Positions 39,990 to 50,317 of a stretch of 64,000 nt of DNA are shown here, piece after piece. The notes under the pieces were generated by a model. The model was not told where the DNA came from. It ran no database searches and worked only from the letters and a program-made list of their open reading frames with translations. A program made the translations under genes and the position numbers. Every line of letters begins with the position of its first letter. The first letter of the stretch is position 1. This DNA is from Bedellia somnulentella (Eukaryota; Arthropoda; Insecta; Lepidoptera; Bedelliidae): assembly GCA_963576735.1 (NCBI GenBank), contig OY755190.1, positions 9,603,695 through 9,667,694 on the forward strand, given 5' to 3'.

Positions 39990-40855
39990 AGTAACTTAAC
40001 TTTATTAATACTTTCATATTATACTGTACATATACTGTAATATAATTTTATACGTAGTTTAATAATTTTGTTTTTATTTGGTTATATTTTAATTTTGTAT
40101 TTAAAATAATAATACTCCGCAAGTATTTACCCGAGAAAACAATTCTAAATATTTTAATAATATCAGAAACACATATTAATAACCCTTTCCCAGATTAAAA
40201 AGCAAAGCAAGATAAGATTATCGTACTGAGAAAATAACGAGCGGGTGGTTAAAAGGGCTGGCGCCATTTTCTTAGTTTTTCGTTTTTCCCGCCAGGCTGC
40301 GCTGCGGTCCATATTAAAAGAACAGTAGTTCTGTAGAGCCACTGTTCCTTTGCGTGTAAGTTAACAACATTATTGATCAATCTTTAGGTCCGTATATTGT
40401 TTTTGGATTATTTCAATCGCCTGCTTTTTACTATGAGTAAATGGGGCAGTAACTTACAATTTAAAGTTCGGTTATTTTAGTTTAGGATTACATAGTTGTT
40501 TGAACTTACGTGTTGGAGAAATAACTTAGTATAACGCTATATTTAAGACCCAGAAATTTTTAAGTATCCTGATGTTAATTCTTTTAATAAACGTTATTCT
40601 TGGGGCTTATATCATTGAATGAATATGCTATTTTCTTGCCGTGTATGTCGTAAGACGAACAGGGGTTACACAGTAGTGAGGCTTCTGACGATCTGTAAGA
40701 AATTATACATCTAGAGCAATCTTCAATAGGTATGTTTTAGCGTGTGGAAAATATGACATATGACTAACTTCTTTACGACTTTTTTTTACGACTCAATAGA
40801 AAAAGAATAGACTACTGATCACACTTTCTCGCGGTTTGTAGACATTATATATAAT
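39990..40855. other. Non-coding DNA, possible alternative leader
   Basis: A second GC-richer patch (CCCGCCAGGCTGCGCTGCGG) at 40287-40306 is followed by a donor-like TGCGT|GTAAGT at 40354. Otherwise unassigned. Confidence 0.35.
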
Positions 40856-40856
40856 A

Positions 40857-41110
40857 CCTACATACATACATACATATACTCACGGCTGTAAATCCCTAGA
40901 AGGGATAGCCAGAGCTAAGGAATCAGAAATTTCTCAGCCACTTTTAGAAATGTGAGTGGGGAAAAGATGGTAAAAATAAAGGTGGTTGGTGATGGGTCTC
41001 CAACCGCATCGCCCAAAAATCCCTTAAAAGCCCCAATACCGTTAGTCGCCTCTTACGTACACCCACCGGAAGAAATGGGGTAGTGCTATTCTAAGCCGAC
41101 ACTAAACAGC
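40857..41110 (-). repeat. SINE-A full-length copy with 11-bp target duplication
   Basis: TATATATAATA at 40846-40856 and 41111-41121. The right flank is the terminal arm of MITE M4, so the SINE inserted into it. Confidence 0.9.
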
Positions 41111-41282
41111 TATATATAATAATAATCGGGATTGACCAACGAACATTTTTAAAAACCACTTAGTTTATGAAATGTCAGCCCGTGAGCACGGCACCAGTGG
41201 ATGTGCCGAAACGTCGGGCAAATGTATCACGTAAGTTGTCTTTAAGACTGTTCGTTGGTTAATCCCGATTATTATTATATAT
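41111..41282. repeat. Palindromic MITE M4
   Basis: Arms of about 33 bp: TATATAATAATAATCGGGAT and its inverse ATCCCGATTATTATTATATA. The centre has CCGTGAGCACGGC and GTGCCGAAACGTCGGGC. No frame. Confidence 0.8.
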
Positions 41283-41289
41283 ACTGATC

Positions 41290-41815
41290 ACCCTTCTTTA
41301 GGATTCAGACAACTCTATAACCTTCCACAAACTCCCCAATCTTCTCGTGCAGTACCTTTTTTTTCACTGTAAGTACTTTTGTCTTTTAAATAACGTCTCT
41401 TTCTCTCTTTATATAACCATTTATTTATTTATTTATTTAGATGCATCACACTACAGACATGAAACATTACATTATAAATAACATGCTTAATTGTGTTGAC
41501 GACTTTTAAATTTAAATATTTATAAAGTACACTAGTTAATAATAATATTGTGAAAAATATAACAAAACAGAATAAAATAACAACTTAGGAAATAGAGTAG
41601 TAGTATTAAGAATTTTAATTTTGGAACTTTACTTTTGAGTGTTTTGAAATACATTTCCTATTTGTGATCTAAAACGGTTGAGTTGAGACCCACAAAAATG
41701 TCAAGTCTATTGTTCAAATTATTATACAGGCGTCTCATATGAATGAATGGGTCCATTACCATTGACACTAAAAATCTCTTTCACTACTTGTCTTATATTG
41801 TATCTGTACCTCAAT
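41290..41815. other. AT-rich non-coding DNA, with a (TTTA)n patch
   Basis: 41418-41440 (TTATTTATTTATTTAG) may be another LINE tail. No frame. Confidence 0.4.
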
Positions 41816-41817
41816 TT

Positions 41818-42365
41818 AAGACTCAAACGTCCAAACTGCATATCTCCAAAGGAATGGCAAAGTTCCTAACACTTCTGAATATAACGTGACATTAATGTGA
41901 CATGCTCAGATGATCACACTTTTAGTGTGTAGTGTCGGCTTAGAATAACACTACCCCATTTCTACCCGTGGGTGATCGTAAGAGGTGACTAAGGGTATAG
42001 GGGCCTATATAATATATTTTTGGGCGATGTGGTTGGAGACCCGTCACCAAAAACATTTATTATTACCATCTTTTCCCCAATCAACTTCCAAAAGTGGCTG
42101 AGGAATTTTTCATTCCAAAGCTCTGGCTACCCCGTTAAGGGATTTATAGCCGTGAGTATATGTATGTATGTATGTATGTTCAGATGATCAGATCAACACC
42201 AGATGTTCAGAACACCCACGTTTTGCTTGTACAGTGTATTCACGTGAGAGAGGACCGGCCCATCATCGTCGCTTTTGTACGAATACTCCGCCACATGACT
42301 TTGTAAAACTTAGTCATGTATGTTTCCTCACGATGTTCTCCTCACCATTAACAACCACCTTTTCA
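41818..42365 (-). repeat. SINE-B split by a SINE-A
   Basis: 41818-41915 is the 3' part (hairpin, ACTTCTGAATATAACGTGAC) and 42179-42365 the middle (CACGTTTTGCTTGTACAGTG, ACTTAGTCATGTATGTTTCC). The tRNA-like head is absent. Confidence 0.82.
41916..42178 (+). repeat. SINE-A inserted in SINE-B, 11-bp target duplication
   Basis: TCAGATGATCA at 41905-41915 and about 42179-42189. The SINE proper starts at about 41925 after 9 extra bases. Confidence 0.88.
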
Positions 42366-42369
42366 TCCT

Positions 42370-42905
42370 GTTGTTCAGAATTATGTTTATTTATTATTAT
42401 ATGTCTTATTTACCCCTCCGTGACATCCCTTAAGACACATATGTATTTTATTATTAACATGCACTCTTTGACTATATACTATCTCTGTTTACCTGAACTC
42501 CGTAAACGTACAATACAACTGTGAAACAAAAGTTGGGCAATGTAGGTAAGCCAAAATAGGGTTGCTAGGGGGGTCATTCTGAGTAACTTTTACTATGGTA
42601 CCAATTTCAATATAGCAACTTAATTTATCTCTTCCTCATACAAATCAGCTGAGCTGTCGCTCGTCACAAAATGTTCTAAGATCAGTAAAATAAAGTTTCT
42701 CTGATCAATTTCGTCCCTATGGGACCAAAAATTGCTCAGAATAACGTCCCTAACAATTCCCTTTTAGCTTGTTACTTCCTATTTTTACATCCTGCATAAT
42801 ATTAACAGCATGGCTAATAAGTTTATTGGATGATGAAATTATAAAAAATATAGAAATGTTAAGATCAAATAATTAATCAATAAATTTGATTAAGTAAAAA
42901 GTTAA
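42370..42905. other. AT-rich non-coding DNA
   Basis: No element recognised. Confidence 0.45.
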
Positions 42906-42914
42906 CAATAGTGA

Positions 42915-43158
42915 CTGTGTAGTCTGGGCTTAGAAGAGCACTACCCCATTTTTTTCCGGTGGGTGTATGTAAGAGGCGACTAACGGTATAGGGCCTTTTA
43001 AGGGATTTTTGGGCGATGCGGTTTGAGACCCATCACCAACAACCCTTATTTTACCATCTTTTCCCCACTAAACTTTCCAAAAGCGGCTGAGGAATTTCTA
43101 ATTCCTTAGCTCTGGCTACCCCTTTTAGGGATTTATAGCCGTGAGTATATGTATGTAT
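42915..43158 (+). repeat. SINE-A full-length copy with 14-bp target duplication
   Basis: GTTAACAATAGTGA at 42901-42914 and 43159-43172. Starts CTGTGTAGTCTGGGC. Confidence 0.92.
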
Positions 43159-43224
43159 GTTAACAATAGTGAACCAATGAAAGTTAATTAGCGAAAGTAA
43201 TATGTATAGTTTATTTGGATGGAT

Positions 43225-43680
43225 GGTAATACCGTATAGGACGACCACAGAGGACACATTGAGCTCAAAAAGAGAATGTGTTCAAAAAGGCAGGCGTCAG
43301 AATTGTAAAGAATACTTACAAACATACATATACTCACGCCGTTAGTTCGCATCGGGGTAGGCAGAGACTGTCGATCGCCACTTATATGATCCTGGCAAAA
43401 CTATCCGTCTTCGTCTACATTCATCAATATTTTCATATTCATTCATTCATTATTCTTCACACCTCGGACGCCTGCCCTTTTAAGCACATTCCCTATTTGA
43501 TCAAAATTCGCCCTCCGAGGTCGTCCTCTACTATCATTGCCTTCGACATTGGCTTAGTAAATATCTTTCAACAAATTACAATAATTCACCATGTCTATGT
43601 GCAGAATAAAAGAGTATATATGAAAAGATTTATGAATTTTACTGAAACTCGGAAGATTTGCCAGGTTTGTACAAATTGAC
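43225..43680 (-). repeat. Rearranged LINE-C fragments
   Basis: A sense scrap at 43225-43310 (GGATGGTAATACCG, AAAAGGCAGGCGTCAGAATT), an antisense block at 43335-43560 (ACTCACGCCGTTAGTTCGCA to TCGTCCTCTACTATCATTGC) and a sense end at 43600-43680 with GAATAAAAGAGTATATATG. Head-to-head fragments, not a gene. Confidence 0.65.
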
Positions 43681-44028
43681 TAATAATATGAAAACTGATA
43701 GTTAAGCCTTTTTTGTTTATTGTTGCCTGAAATACAGGTAAAGTTACCTAGCTCAGGAACAGGAAAATGTTATATTTTGTACTTTAAATAACTAACTAGG
43801 TTAAGACGAATATTATGTACTTTTGAAAACTGAATAAATTTTTATTATTATTATTTATTATTATAAATCCCAATGGGCACATCGCATATATAGCTGTGAT
43901 GGGACAGAACGTAAACCCCATGTATCTATTATGCTTTCCACTGATCATACCACCTTGGTTAGACAATATAGTCGTGATTATATGTTTGTATGGGCTTGTG
44001 TTATGTAAGACGTTTTTGAATAGAACTC

Positions 44029-44205
44029 AACTCAAACGTTCACGCCGTATATCCCTGAAGGGGTTGGCAGAGGTACTAATATTTCTGAATATCACGTTAC
44101 ATTATCACCTGGTGTTCACAGCACCCACGTTTTACTTGAACAGTGTACTTATTGATAGGGGGCAGACTTATCTCCGTTTTATACTAAATAAACTGTCACA
44201 TGACT
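44029..44205 (-). repeat. SINE-B 3' half in duplication copy 1
   Basis: CAAACGTTCACGCCGTATAT, CCTGAAGGGGTTGGCAGAGG and AACTGTCACATGACT. Confidence 0.85.
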
Positions 44206-44212
44206 AAGCGCA

Positions 44213-45216
44213 AATATGTAGTCCATTTGGATGGTAATACCAGCATAGGACGACCACAGAGGACACATTGAGCTCAAAAAGAGAATGTGTTCAAAAAGGC
44301 AGGCGTCAGAATTGTAAAGAATACTTACAAACATACATATACTCACGCCTATAGTTCGCATTGGGGTAGGCAGAGACTGTCGATCGCCACTTATATGATC
44401 CTGGCAAAACTATCCGTCTACGTCTACATTCAAAATATTTTCATATTCATTCATTCGTTATTCTTCACACCTCGGACGCCTGCCCTTTTAAGCACATTCC
44501 CTATTTGATCAAAATTCGCCCTCCGTGGTCGTCCTCTACTATCATTGCCTTCGACATTGGCTTAGTAAATATCTTTCAACAAATTACAATAATTCACCAT
44601 GTCTATGTGCAGAATAAAAGAGTATATATGAAAAGATTTATGAATTTTACTGAAACTCGGAAGATTTGCCAGGTTTGTACAAATTGACTAATAATATGAA
44701 AACTGATAGTTAAGCCTTTTTTGTTTATTGTTGCCTGAAATACAGGTAAAGTTACCTAGCTCAGGAACAGGAAAATGTTATATTTTGTACTCTAAATAAC
44801 TAACTAGGTTAAGACGAATATTATGTACTTTTGAAAACTGAACAATTTTTCATTATTATTAATATTTATTATTATAAATCCCAATGGGCACATCGCATAT
44901 ATAGCTGTGATGGGACAGAACGTAAACCCCATGTATCTATTATGCTTTCCACTGACCATACCACCTTGGTTAGACAATATAGTCGTGATTATATGTTTGT
45001 ATGGGCTTGTGTTATGTAAGATGTTTTTAAATAGAACTCAACTCAAATGTTCACGCCGTATATCCCTGAAGGGGTTGGCAGAGGTACTAATATTTCTGAA
45101 TATCACGTTACATTATCACCTGGAGTTCACAGCACCCACGTTTTACTTGAACAGTGTACTAATTGATAGGGGGCAGACTTATCTCCGTTTTATGCTAAAT
45201 AAACTGTCACATGACT
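44213..45216 (+). repeat. Tandem duplication, copy 2
   Basis: Matches copy 1 with an offset of 1009-1014 bp and few differences (for example GCATTGGGG for GCATCGGGG, and TACGTCTACATTCAAAATAT for TTCGTCTACATTCATCAATA). Confidence 0.85.
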
Positions 45217-45255
45217 GTCAACTCAGCCATGATTTCCTCGTGATATTGTCCTCCA
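45040..45255 (-). repeat. SINE-B in duplication copy 2
   Basis: As copy 1, but continuing past 45216 into CAACTCAGCCATGATTTCC. This SINE is the original and copy 1 is cut at the junction. Confidence 0.82.
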
Positions 45256-45259
45256 CTTT

Positions 45260-45495
45260 TCTTATATAATCATGACAAATTTATAAAATTTGGAATAGAA
45301 CATAAGTAATAAATCAGCATATCTTGAAAGGAGCTGTGATTACCTTTCATAATATATTTAATTGATAGGAAAGTGAGTATGCTATGACTCGCCGTGTCTA
45401 TTCTGTAACAGTTCTGTTAAAACATGATATCCTATTCTCAAATTAAATCATAAAATGGAGTAAACAGCAGAACTTCGGAATGAACAATTCCTTAG
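45260..45495. other. AT-rich non-coding DNA
   Basis: Nothing recognised. Confidence 0.4.
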
Positions 45496-45854
45496 CCAAA
45501 TTTTTAAGTAAAAGTAAAAGTAAAAAAAACTTTATTCAGTCCCTCATATGATACAACATGTAAATACAACAATCGCACAAATTGCACACAATGAGAGCCA
45601 AAAAGGCGCCGACTCAGCATATGTACACTAGAGTTTTCGCTTTAATGCACGCTGATTTTCATCCGGGACTCTCGATAAATATATAAAATAAGATAAAACC
45701 TTATCTAAAAAACCAAACATTTAACCATTGAAACACAGATCGAGACTAATAATAAAAATAAAACTAAAAAAGAACACGACATGATAACTTTAATGACATC
45801 TTTCTAATCCTTCACCGACATACTCGTATAAGCACAAAACCATATTCATACGCC

Positions 45855-45990
45855 CGATTTCTGAATTGAGTATTCAAGCTGAGAACGACTTAAGTATCAT
45901 TTTGTCTCTTTCATTTGTTAAGATTTCAATGCTATAGAACGATACTTAAGTTGTTCTCAGCTGGAATAATCAATTCAGAAATCGGTCGAT
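45855..45990. repeat. Palindromic MITE M2, copy 2
   Basis: CGATTTCTGAATTGAGTATT with the inverted ...AATAATCAATTCAGAAATCG. Better preserved ends than copy 1. Confidence 0.82.
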
Positions 45991-46140
45991 AATGTCTGAA
46001 TACTTTTATGTACATATATATATATATTTATAATAAACTTACACATATACGATATAGACCTAAAAATTATATAAGATGTATGAATAAAGATATTAGTTAT
46101 ATTATTGAATAATAATAGCCATTCAGTTTCAGGTGTGATG

Positions 46141-46650
46141 TTAACTATGTTTGAAGTTATTTGACATCGTAATCTTAAGCTTCTTTTTGAATGACGATTT
46201 ATTTTTTAACTCGCGTATCGGTGGCGGTAGATCGTTCCAACACTTCGAAGCAGCGAAACAAAAACTACCCCGGAATGCTGTATTCCGATGACTAGGAGTT
46301 AATAACAAATAATCAGAGGTACGAGTGTTGTAGCTGGATATATTCTTGGACCAAGCAAGTTTTTCATACAGATACTGTGGCTTTTTCCACTTGACAATAT
46401 CGAACATTAGGGAAGCAAGGTGTAACTTTCTCCTTGTATCAAGATTGAGCAAGTTGCTTTTCAGATAGGGGGTGACGTGAGTCCTTGGTTGAATTTGAAA
46501 ACAATAACGAGCGCATGCATTTTGCACTCTTTGTACAAGACGCCGCGAACGCTCAAGCAAGCAGGGCCCATAGATCGAATCACCATAATTCAATTTACTG
46601 AGAACCAATGACTCACATAGCCTAACTCTGATTTCAACACTAAGACAGTT
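46141..46650 (-). pseudogene. LINE polymerase C-terminal domain
   Basis: About 165 residues: RVRLCESLVLSKLNYGDSIY, RRLVQRVQNACARYC, THVTPYLKSNLLNLDTRRKL, then CWNDLPPPIRELKNKSSFKK. This is the region after the reverse-transcriptase domain of jockey/CR1-like LINEs, ending at its natural stop (46141-46143). The upstream coding DNA is cut by the SINE-A at 46656-46748 and continues, with a gap, at 46816-47049. Residues 1-8 of the open frame come from the SINE tail. Confidence 0.75.
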
Positions 46651-46655
46651 TCTTA

Positions 46656-46748
46656 CATACATACATACATACATATACTCACGGCTATAAATCCCTAAAA
46701 GGGGTAGCCAGAGCTAAGGAATTCTAAAAACCTCAGCCACGTTTGGAA
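46656..46748 (-). repeat. 5'-truncated SINE-A with 9-bp target duplication
   Basis: AGTTTCTTA at 46647-46655 and 46749-46757. Only the 3'-terminal ~93 bp of the element are present. Confidence 0.92.
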
Positions 46749-46815
46749 AGTTTCTTATTTTATATAATAACTTTAGTTTGTAAAAACAATTTTTTACAAC
46801 TTCAGCAATATGAGA

Positions 46816-47049
46816 CTAACATTTTGGGTCTTGGTCAAATATTATACCCAAATTGCGAGCTTTTTCTACTTTTTGCATCGATGTGGAACCAATTTTAACG
46901 TCTGGGTTTGTAAAAACATGTGATATTTGTTTAGGTGTTCCCAAAATCAAAAACATGGACTTGCTAGGGTAAATAGTAAAAGTATTTTTATTTGCCCACT
47001 GCTGGATATAATCCAAATCATCGTTTAGAAAATCAATATTTTGCTGCAC
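46816..47049 (-). pseudogene. LINE polymerase fragment upstream of the SINE
   Basis: A 77-residue frame: LNDDLDYIQQWANKNTFTIY, PSKSMFLILGTP and EKARNLGIIFDQD. The "W...N..K..." and "NLGIIFD" segments follow the YADD motif in jockey/CR1-like polymerases. 5'-truncated. Confidence 0.7.
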
Positions 47050-47127
47050 ATTGTTAAGGCTTACGGACTAATAAGTTGCAAATTTTTATACCTTTTACCA
47101 CATAAACCGTATATAAAATGAAAATAA

Positions 47128-47358
47128 TTAATAAATAAAGAATAAATAAAGGAGAGAAAAATTTCGACACAGGCGGGAATCGAACCCGCGACCTCGGGTA
47201 TACGCCCCGACGCTCTGCCAATTGAGCCACCGTGTCAATGGCTGCCAGCGCGAAATTCTTCTATCCTTTATTTCTTTTACACGTTTAAGTAGTGTTTGCG
47301 TTTCCTACCTCCGAATTTTAACTAATTCGGAATTTATTTATTCTTTATTTATTAGTAA
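47128..47358 (-). repeat. tRNA-bearing element with inverted ends
   Basis: Outer arms TAATAAATAAAGAATAAATA occur inverted at 47129-47148 and near 47340-47358. Inner arms AAATAAAGGAGAGAAAAATT and ...TTCTTCTATCCTTTATTT flank the tRNA-like core. A similar AAGAAAAATTTCGACACCAG end occurs at about 27580. Confidence 0.55.
47164..47238 (-). tRNA. tRNA-like sequence, anticodon GTA (Tyr-like)
   Basis: On the minus strand it starts GACACGGTGGCTCAATTGGC (A box) and has GGTTCGATTCC (perfect B box). It can form the acceptor (GACACGG/CTGTGTC, one G-T), D, anticodon (TCGGG/CCCGA) and T arms. The anticodon loop is GCGTATA, so GTA sits at positions 34-36, but position 33 is C instead of T. This, and its place inside a repeat, suggest a tRNA-derived element rather than a working gene. 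Confidence 0.45.
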
Positions 47359-47359
47359 T

Positions 47360-47730
47360 AATCCCCACATGAGGTTTTCATGAACAAAAAAAAAATATTA
47401 TTATAATGAAAATAATTAAGTTGATAGGGTTTACTAGCACGTACACGTACATCGTCCAGTAATTACTAGAATGCTCGTAGTCAACTCATACGCTACACAC
47501 AAACCAATTCCTTCGTGAGGGTGTCGTAGAGGCTACTTAAGACTTTGGGGCATTTTAAGTAATTGATGTACCAAGAATATATGGAAAACGACTTAAGAAA
47601 GGTACGAGTTTGAAGAAGGAAGATAACAGAGGCTGTATTGGTAGATTTATGTATGTGAACGAGAATTATCATGCAATATACTAAGTACTCTAATAAAACA
47701 ACATTTTAACGTTACGTAACCACATCACGT
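47360..47730. other. Non-coding with a decayed SINE-A scrap
   Basis: 47495-47570 resembles a SINE-A interior (TTCCTTCGTGAGGGTGTCG, GGGGCATTTTAAGTAATTG). Confidence 0.4.
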
Positions 47731-47737
47731 CACGTCA

Positions 47738-47872
47738 TGCCCATTGGGTTAGGCAGAGACTACCGATCGCCACTTCGTCCGATCCTGGCAAACCTCTCTA
47801 GCTTCATTTACATCCATCAATCTTTTCGTACATGTTCTTTCACTCTTCATACTTCGGACGCCTGACTTTTTT
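47738..47872 (-). repeat. LINE-C 3' fragment
   Basis: CCCATTGGGTTAGGCAGAGA, GATCGCCACTTCG, AACCTCTCTAGCTTCATTTA and ATACTTCGGACGCCTG. Confidence 0.8.
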
Positions 47873-47874
47873 TA

Positions 47875-49210
47875 CGTAACAACAATTAGCATAAACATAG
47901 TGGAAAAATACACGTCCATTGTAACTCAGTTATCAACTTATAATCCCAACCCAGACAGGGAAACGATTTTCCTTGAATAGGGTATTTTGGCCACATTACA
48001 TCAGGCGGGCTTAGTGCGGGTTCACATATTACAAGGTTCACAGATTACATAGAACCTTGTGCTTAACCTATGTGCGGGTTGGAATACTAGAGATACACAG
48101 AGAAAGAAGCTAGGATCGACGTCCCGGTACGTGTCCTCTGCATCACGGAATTCGGAGCCTGTGATTCAGTGTCCAATATCCTAACAATCCGAGTTTTTAC
48201 CACATATCATGAATAAGTACTTAATAAAGAGTCCACTAGTGTGTTATATTTTAATATAAGATTTTATTTTCTACCTATTAGTTGGTTCTTTACATAATCG
48301 TGTGATGGGGTGGGCTTTTCAGTGACAATCACCAAAGATGACTCTGTGTAAAACACACAAAGATTTGTCGTCGCCCGGTCTGTCCGTGTCATAAATTTTA
48401 AGCCGTTTGGTTTAAAACATTGAAATTTGGTACTGGTATGCATAAAAAGTAGGACAATGAAATGCAAACAAATGGCTTCATAGTATAATTATAGTTTATT
48501 TCATATTTAATGGTTCATGGTAGAAAATATATCACCCTGATATTGATAAACCATTATAAGTAAAAAAGGTCGTAAAAATGGTTGCCGAGCAGTAACCATT
48601 AGTCTCTAAATAAAACATGATCTTCAGCAAGCTTGAACTCTGATCTGAAATTTAATGTCAAAACTACTTATACAGTAATAAACTAGCAATATTACTCGGA
48701 CAAAGAAAATACAGAGGATTTGCTGAAGCAATATCCCGGCAGCATATAACGTGCTGCAGCGAATGTAAGTAATATATATTTGTATTTCTACACCGCCCGC
48801 CCGTACGTGTTTACAATAATGATAAGACGCAGCTCACAATACTGCAATCAGTAGGGTGGCCATGATTTGGTTTTAAATGAGAAGTGTTATGTTTTATTGA
48901 AACCGCTTTTAGTTACTGGAATATGTATCGTTTTAGCATTACACACAAAAGTAAGGTAACTCATATTAGATATTCTACTGTGATCCCTAAAATGGTAGCC
49001 ATTTGCTTTACGGCAGATGAATTCTTAGCTGTTTTTGGAAAAGAAAGGGAAAATGATGAATTATGATTAAATTAAGAAAAGATGGATACACAACTGCATT
49101 GTCCAACTATAACTAAAGTAGAATCTATGGCATGAACATATACTTACCATTGCGCACTGATAACCAAAATAATAACACACATTTTCACACATATACATAT
49201 ACACTCTCGT
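47875..49210. other. Non-coding DNA without assigned features
   Basis: Frames at 48264-48467 (minus) and 48884-49066 (plus) have no recognisable composition or domain. Nothing supported. Confidence 0.5.
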
Positions 49211-49214
49211 ACAA

Positions 49215-49472
49215 GTTTGCTGTGTAGTGTCGGCATAGAATAACACTACCCCATTTCTTCCGGTGGGTGAACGTAAGAGGCGACTAACGGATTTGGAGCT
49301 TTTAAGGGATTTTTGGGCGATGTGGTTGGAGACCCATCACCGAAAACCTTTATTTTACCATCTTTTCCCTACTAAAATTTCCAAACGTGGCTGAGGAATT
49401 TCCAATTTCTTAGCTCTGGCTACCCCTTCTAGGGATTTATAGCCGTGAGCATATGTATGTATGTATGTATGT
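49215..49472 (+). repeat. SINE-A full-length copy with imperfect target duplication
   Basis: ACTCTCGTACAA at 49203-49214 and ACTCTAGTACAA at about 49473-49484. Confidence 0.88.
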
Positions 49473-49744
49473 ACTCTAGTACAAAAATATTTTTCCCATT
49501 TACCCCTAATAAAAACCGTCGTAAAATATTATGATTAACTTAAAACTTGCTCTTGTTAATTGTAAATGAAATATATTCTTACCAATAGTACTAACTAACC
49601 CGTGTAAATTAAGGACGGTGTTTGCAGCTGCGACACAGTTTCATAACTAATGTAGTTGTATTCGTATCCAATTGTATTATTCCATTTAATTTGCTTTTAT
49701 TACTCAAAAGTCCCCGCATCCAAATTCAATCAATATTCGTATGA

Positions 49745-49932
49745 ATCTGGATAGTGCTATTATAAGCCGACGCCGACTCTACACAGAAGTAATGAAGAAA
49801 ATATAAAAAAAATGCCGTCTGAGACCCATCACCAAAAACACATCACCAAACACATAAATTTACAAACTTGTCCCCACTCGACTTCCAAAAGTGGCTGAGG
49901 GATTTTTTGCCGTGGGTATATGTATGTATAAA
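49745..49932 (+). repeat. SINE-A remnants in opposite orientations
   Basis: 49752-49785 is an antisense 5' end (GTGCTATTATAAGCCGACGC). 49815-49932 is a sense 3' part (TGAGACCCATCACC, AAAAGTGGCTGAGGGATT, short ATGT tail). Confidence 0.6.
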
Positions 49933-49934
49933 TA

Positions 49935-50310
49935 CAATTGGTAACCCTTATACTTAAAATACCTGCTTTTTGATATGCTGCTACGAATGTATATGAAGAT
50001 ATACTTTACACAATACATACAAGTATACCAAAGTAACATATTTCAAAAGTTTTGTCATTCCTATAATTTGTTCATTATGGCTCATCTCTAAAGTATTTTT
50101 GTATTCCACTAGTATAAATACATTGTAACAATTATTCTTTGAGATCGGTAGACCTCTTATCCAGCTTGGCTTGGATCTTCAATCTGGGTCATATTGCAAA
50201 GAATTCCAGTCGCAATTCAGAGAAGCAATGCATCAGGGATTATGGGATGTTTTGAACCAGGCACAATACGTGTAGTCTTTGAGATAGCCTTTAGGATTTA
50301 CTATCGAGGC
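49935..50310. other. AT-rich non-coding DNA
   Basis: Nothing recognised. Confidence 0.4.
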
Positions 50311-50317
50311 ATATTAA

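Larger units (their letters stand above)
43199..44212 (+). repeat. Tandem duplication, copy 1
   Basis: About 1,010 bp. Starts at AATATGTATAGTTTATTTGG and runs through a LINE-C fragment (43225-43680), a (TTA)n-type stretch and a SINE-B 3' half (44029-44205). Copy 2 follows directly. Confidence 0.85.
45510..47060 (-). mobile_element. LINE 3' part with nested MITE and SINE
   Basis: The minus-strand LINE consists of RT-flanking coding sequence at 46816-47049 and 46141-46650, a long 3' UTR and an (AGTAAA)n-type tail at about 45510-45530. M2 (45855-45990) and SINE-A (46656-46748) are inserted. The clade may be jockey/CR1-like. Confidence 0.65.

Noticed and set aside
42168..42524. 118-codon plus-strand frame
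   Set aside because: It begins in a SINE-A tail and crosses a SINE-B body. Not a gene.
43278..44508. Frames of 133, 103 and 73 codons repeated in both duplication units
   Set aside because: They cover antisense LINE-C and SINE-B sequence. Their repetition is due to the tandem duplication, not to selection.
47164..47238. A functional tRNA-Tyr gene
   Set aside because: C at position 33, no intron (insect tRNA-Tyr genes normally have one) and location inside a repeat with inverted arms. Kept only as tRNA-like.
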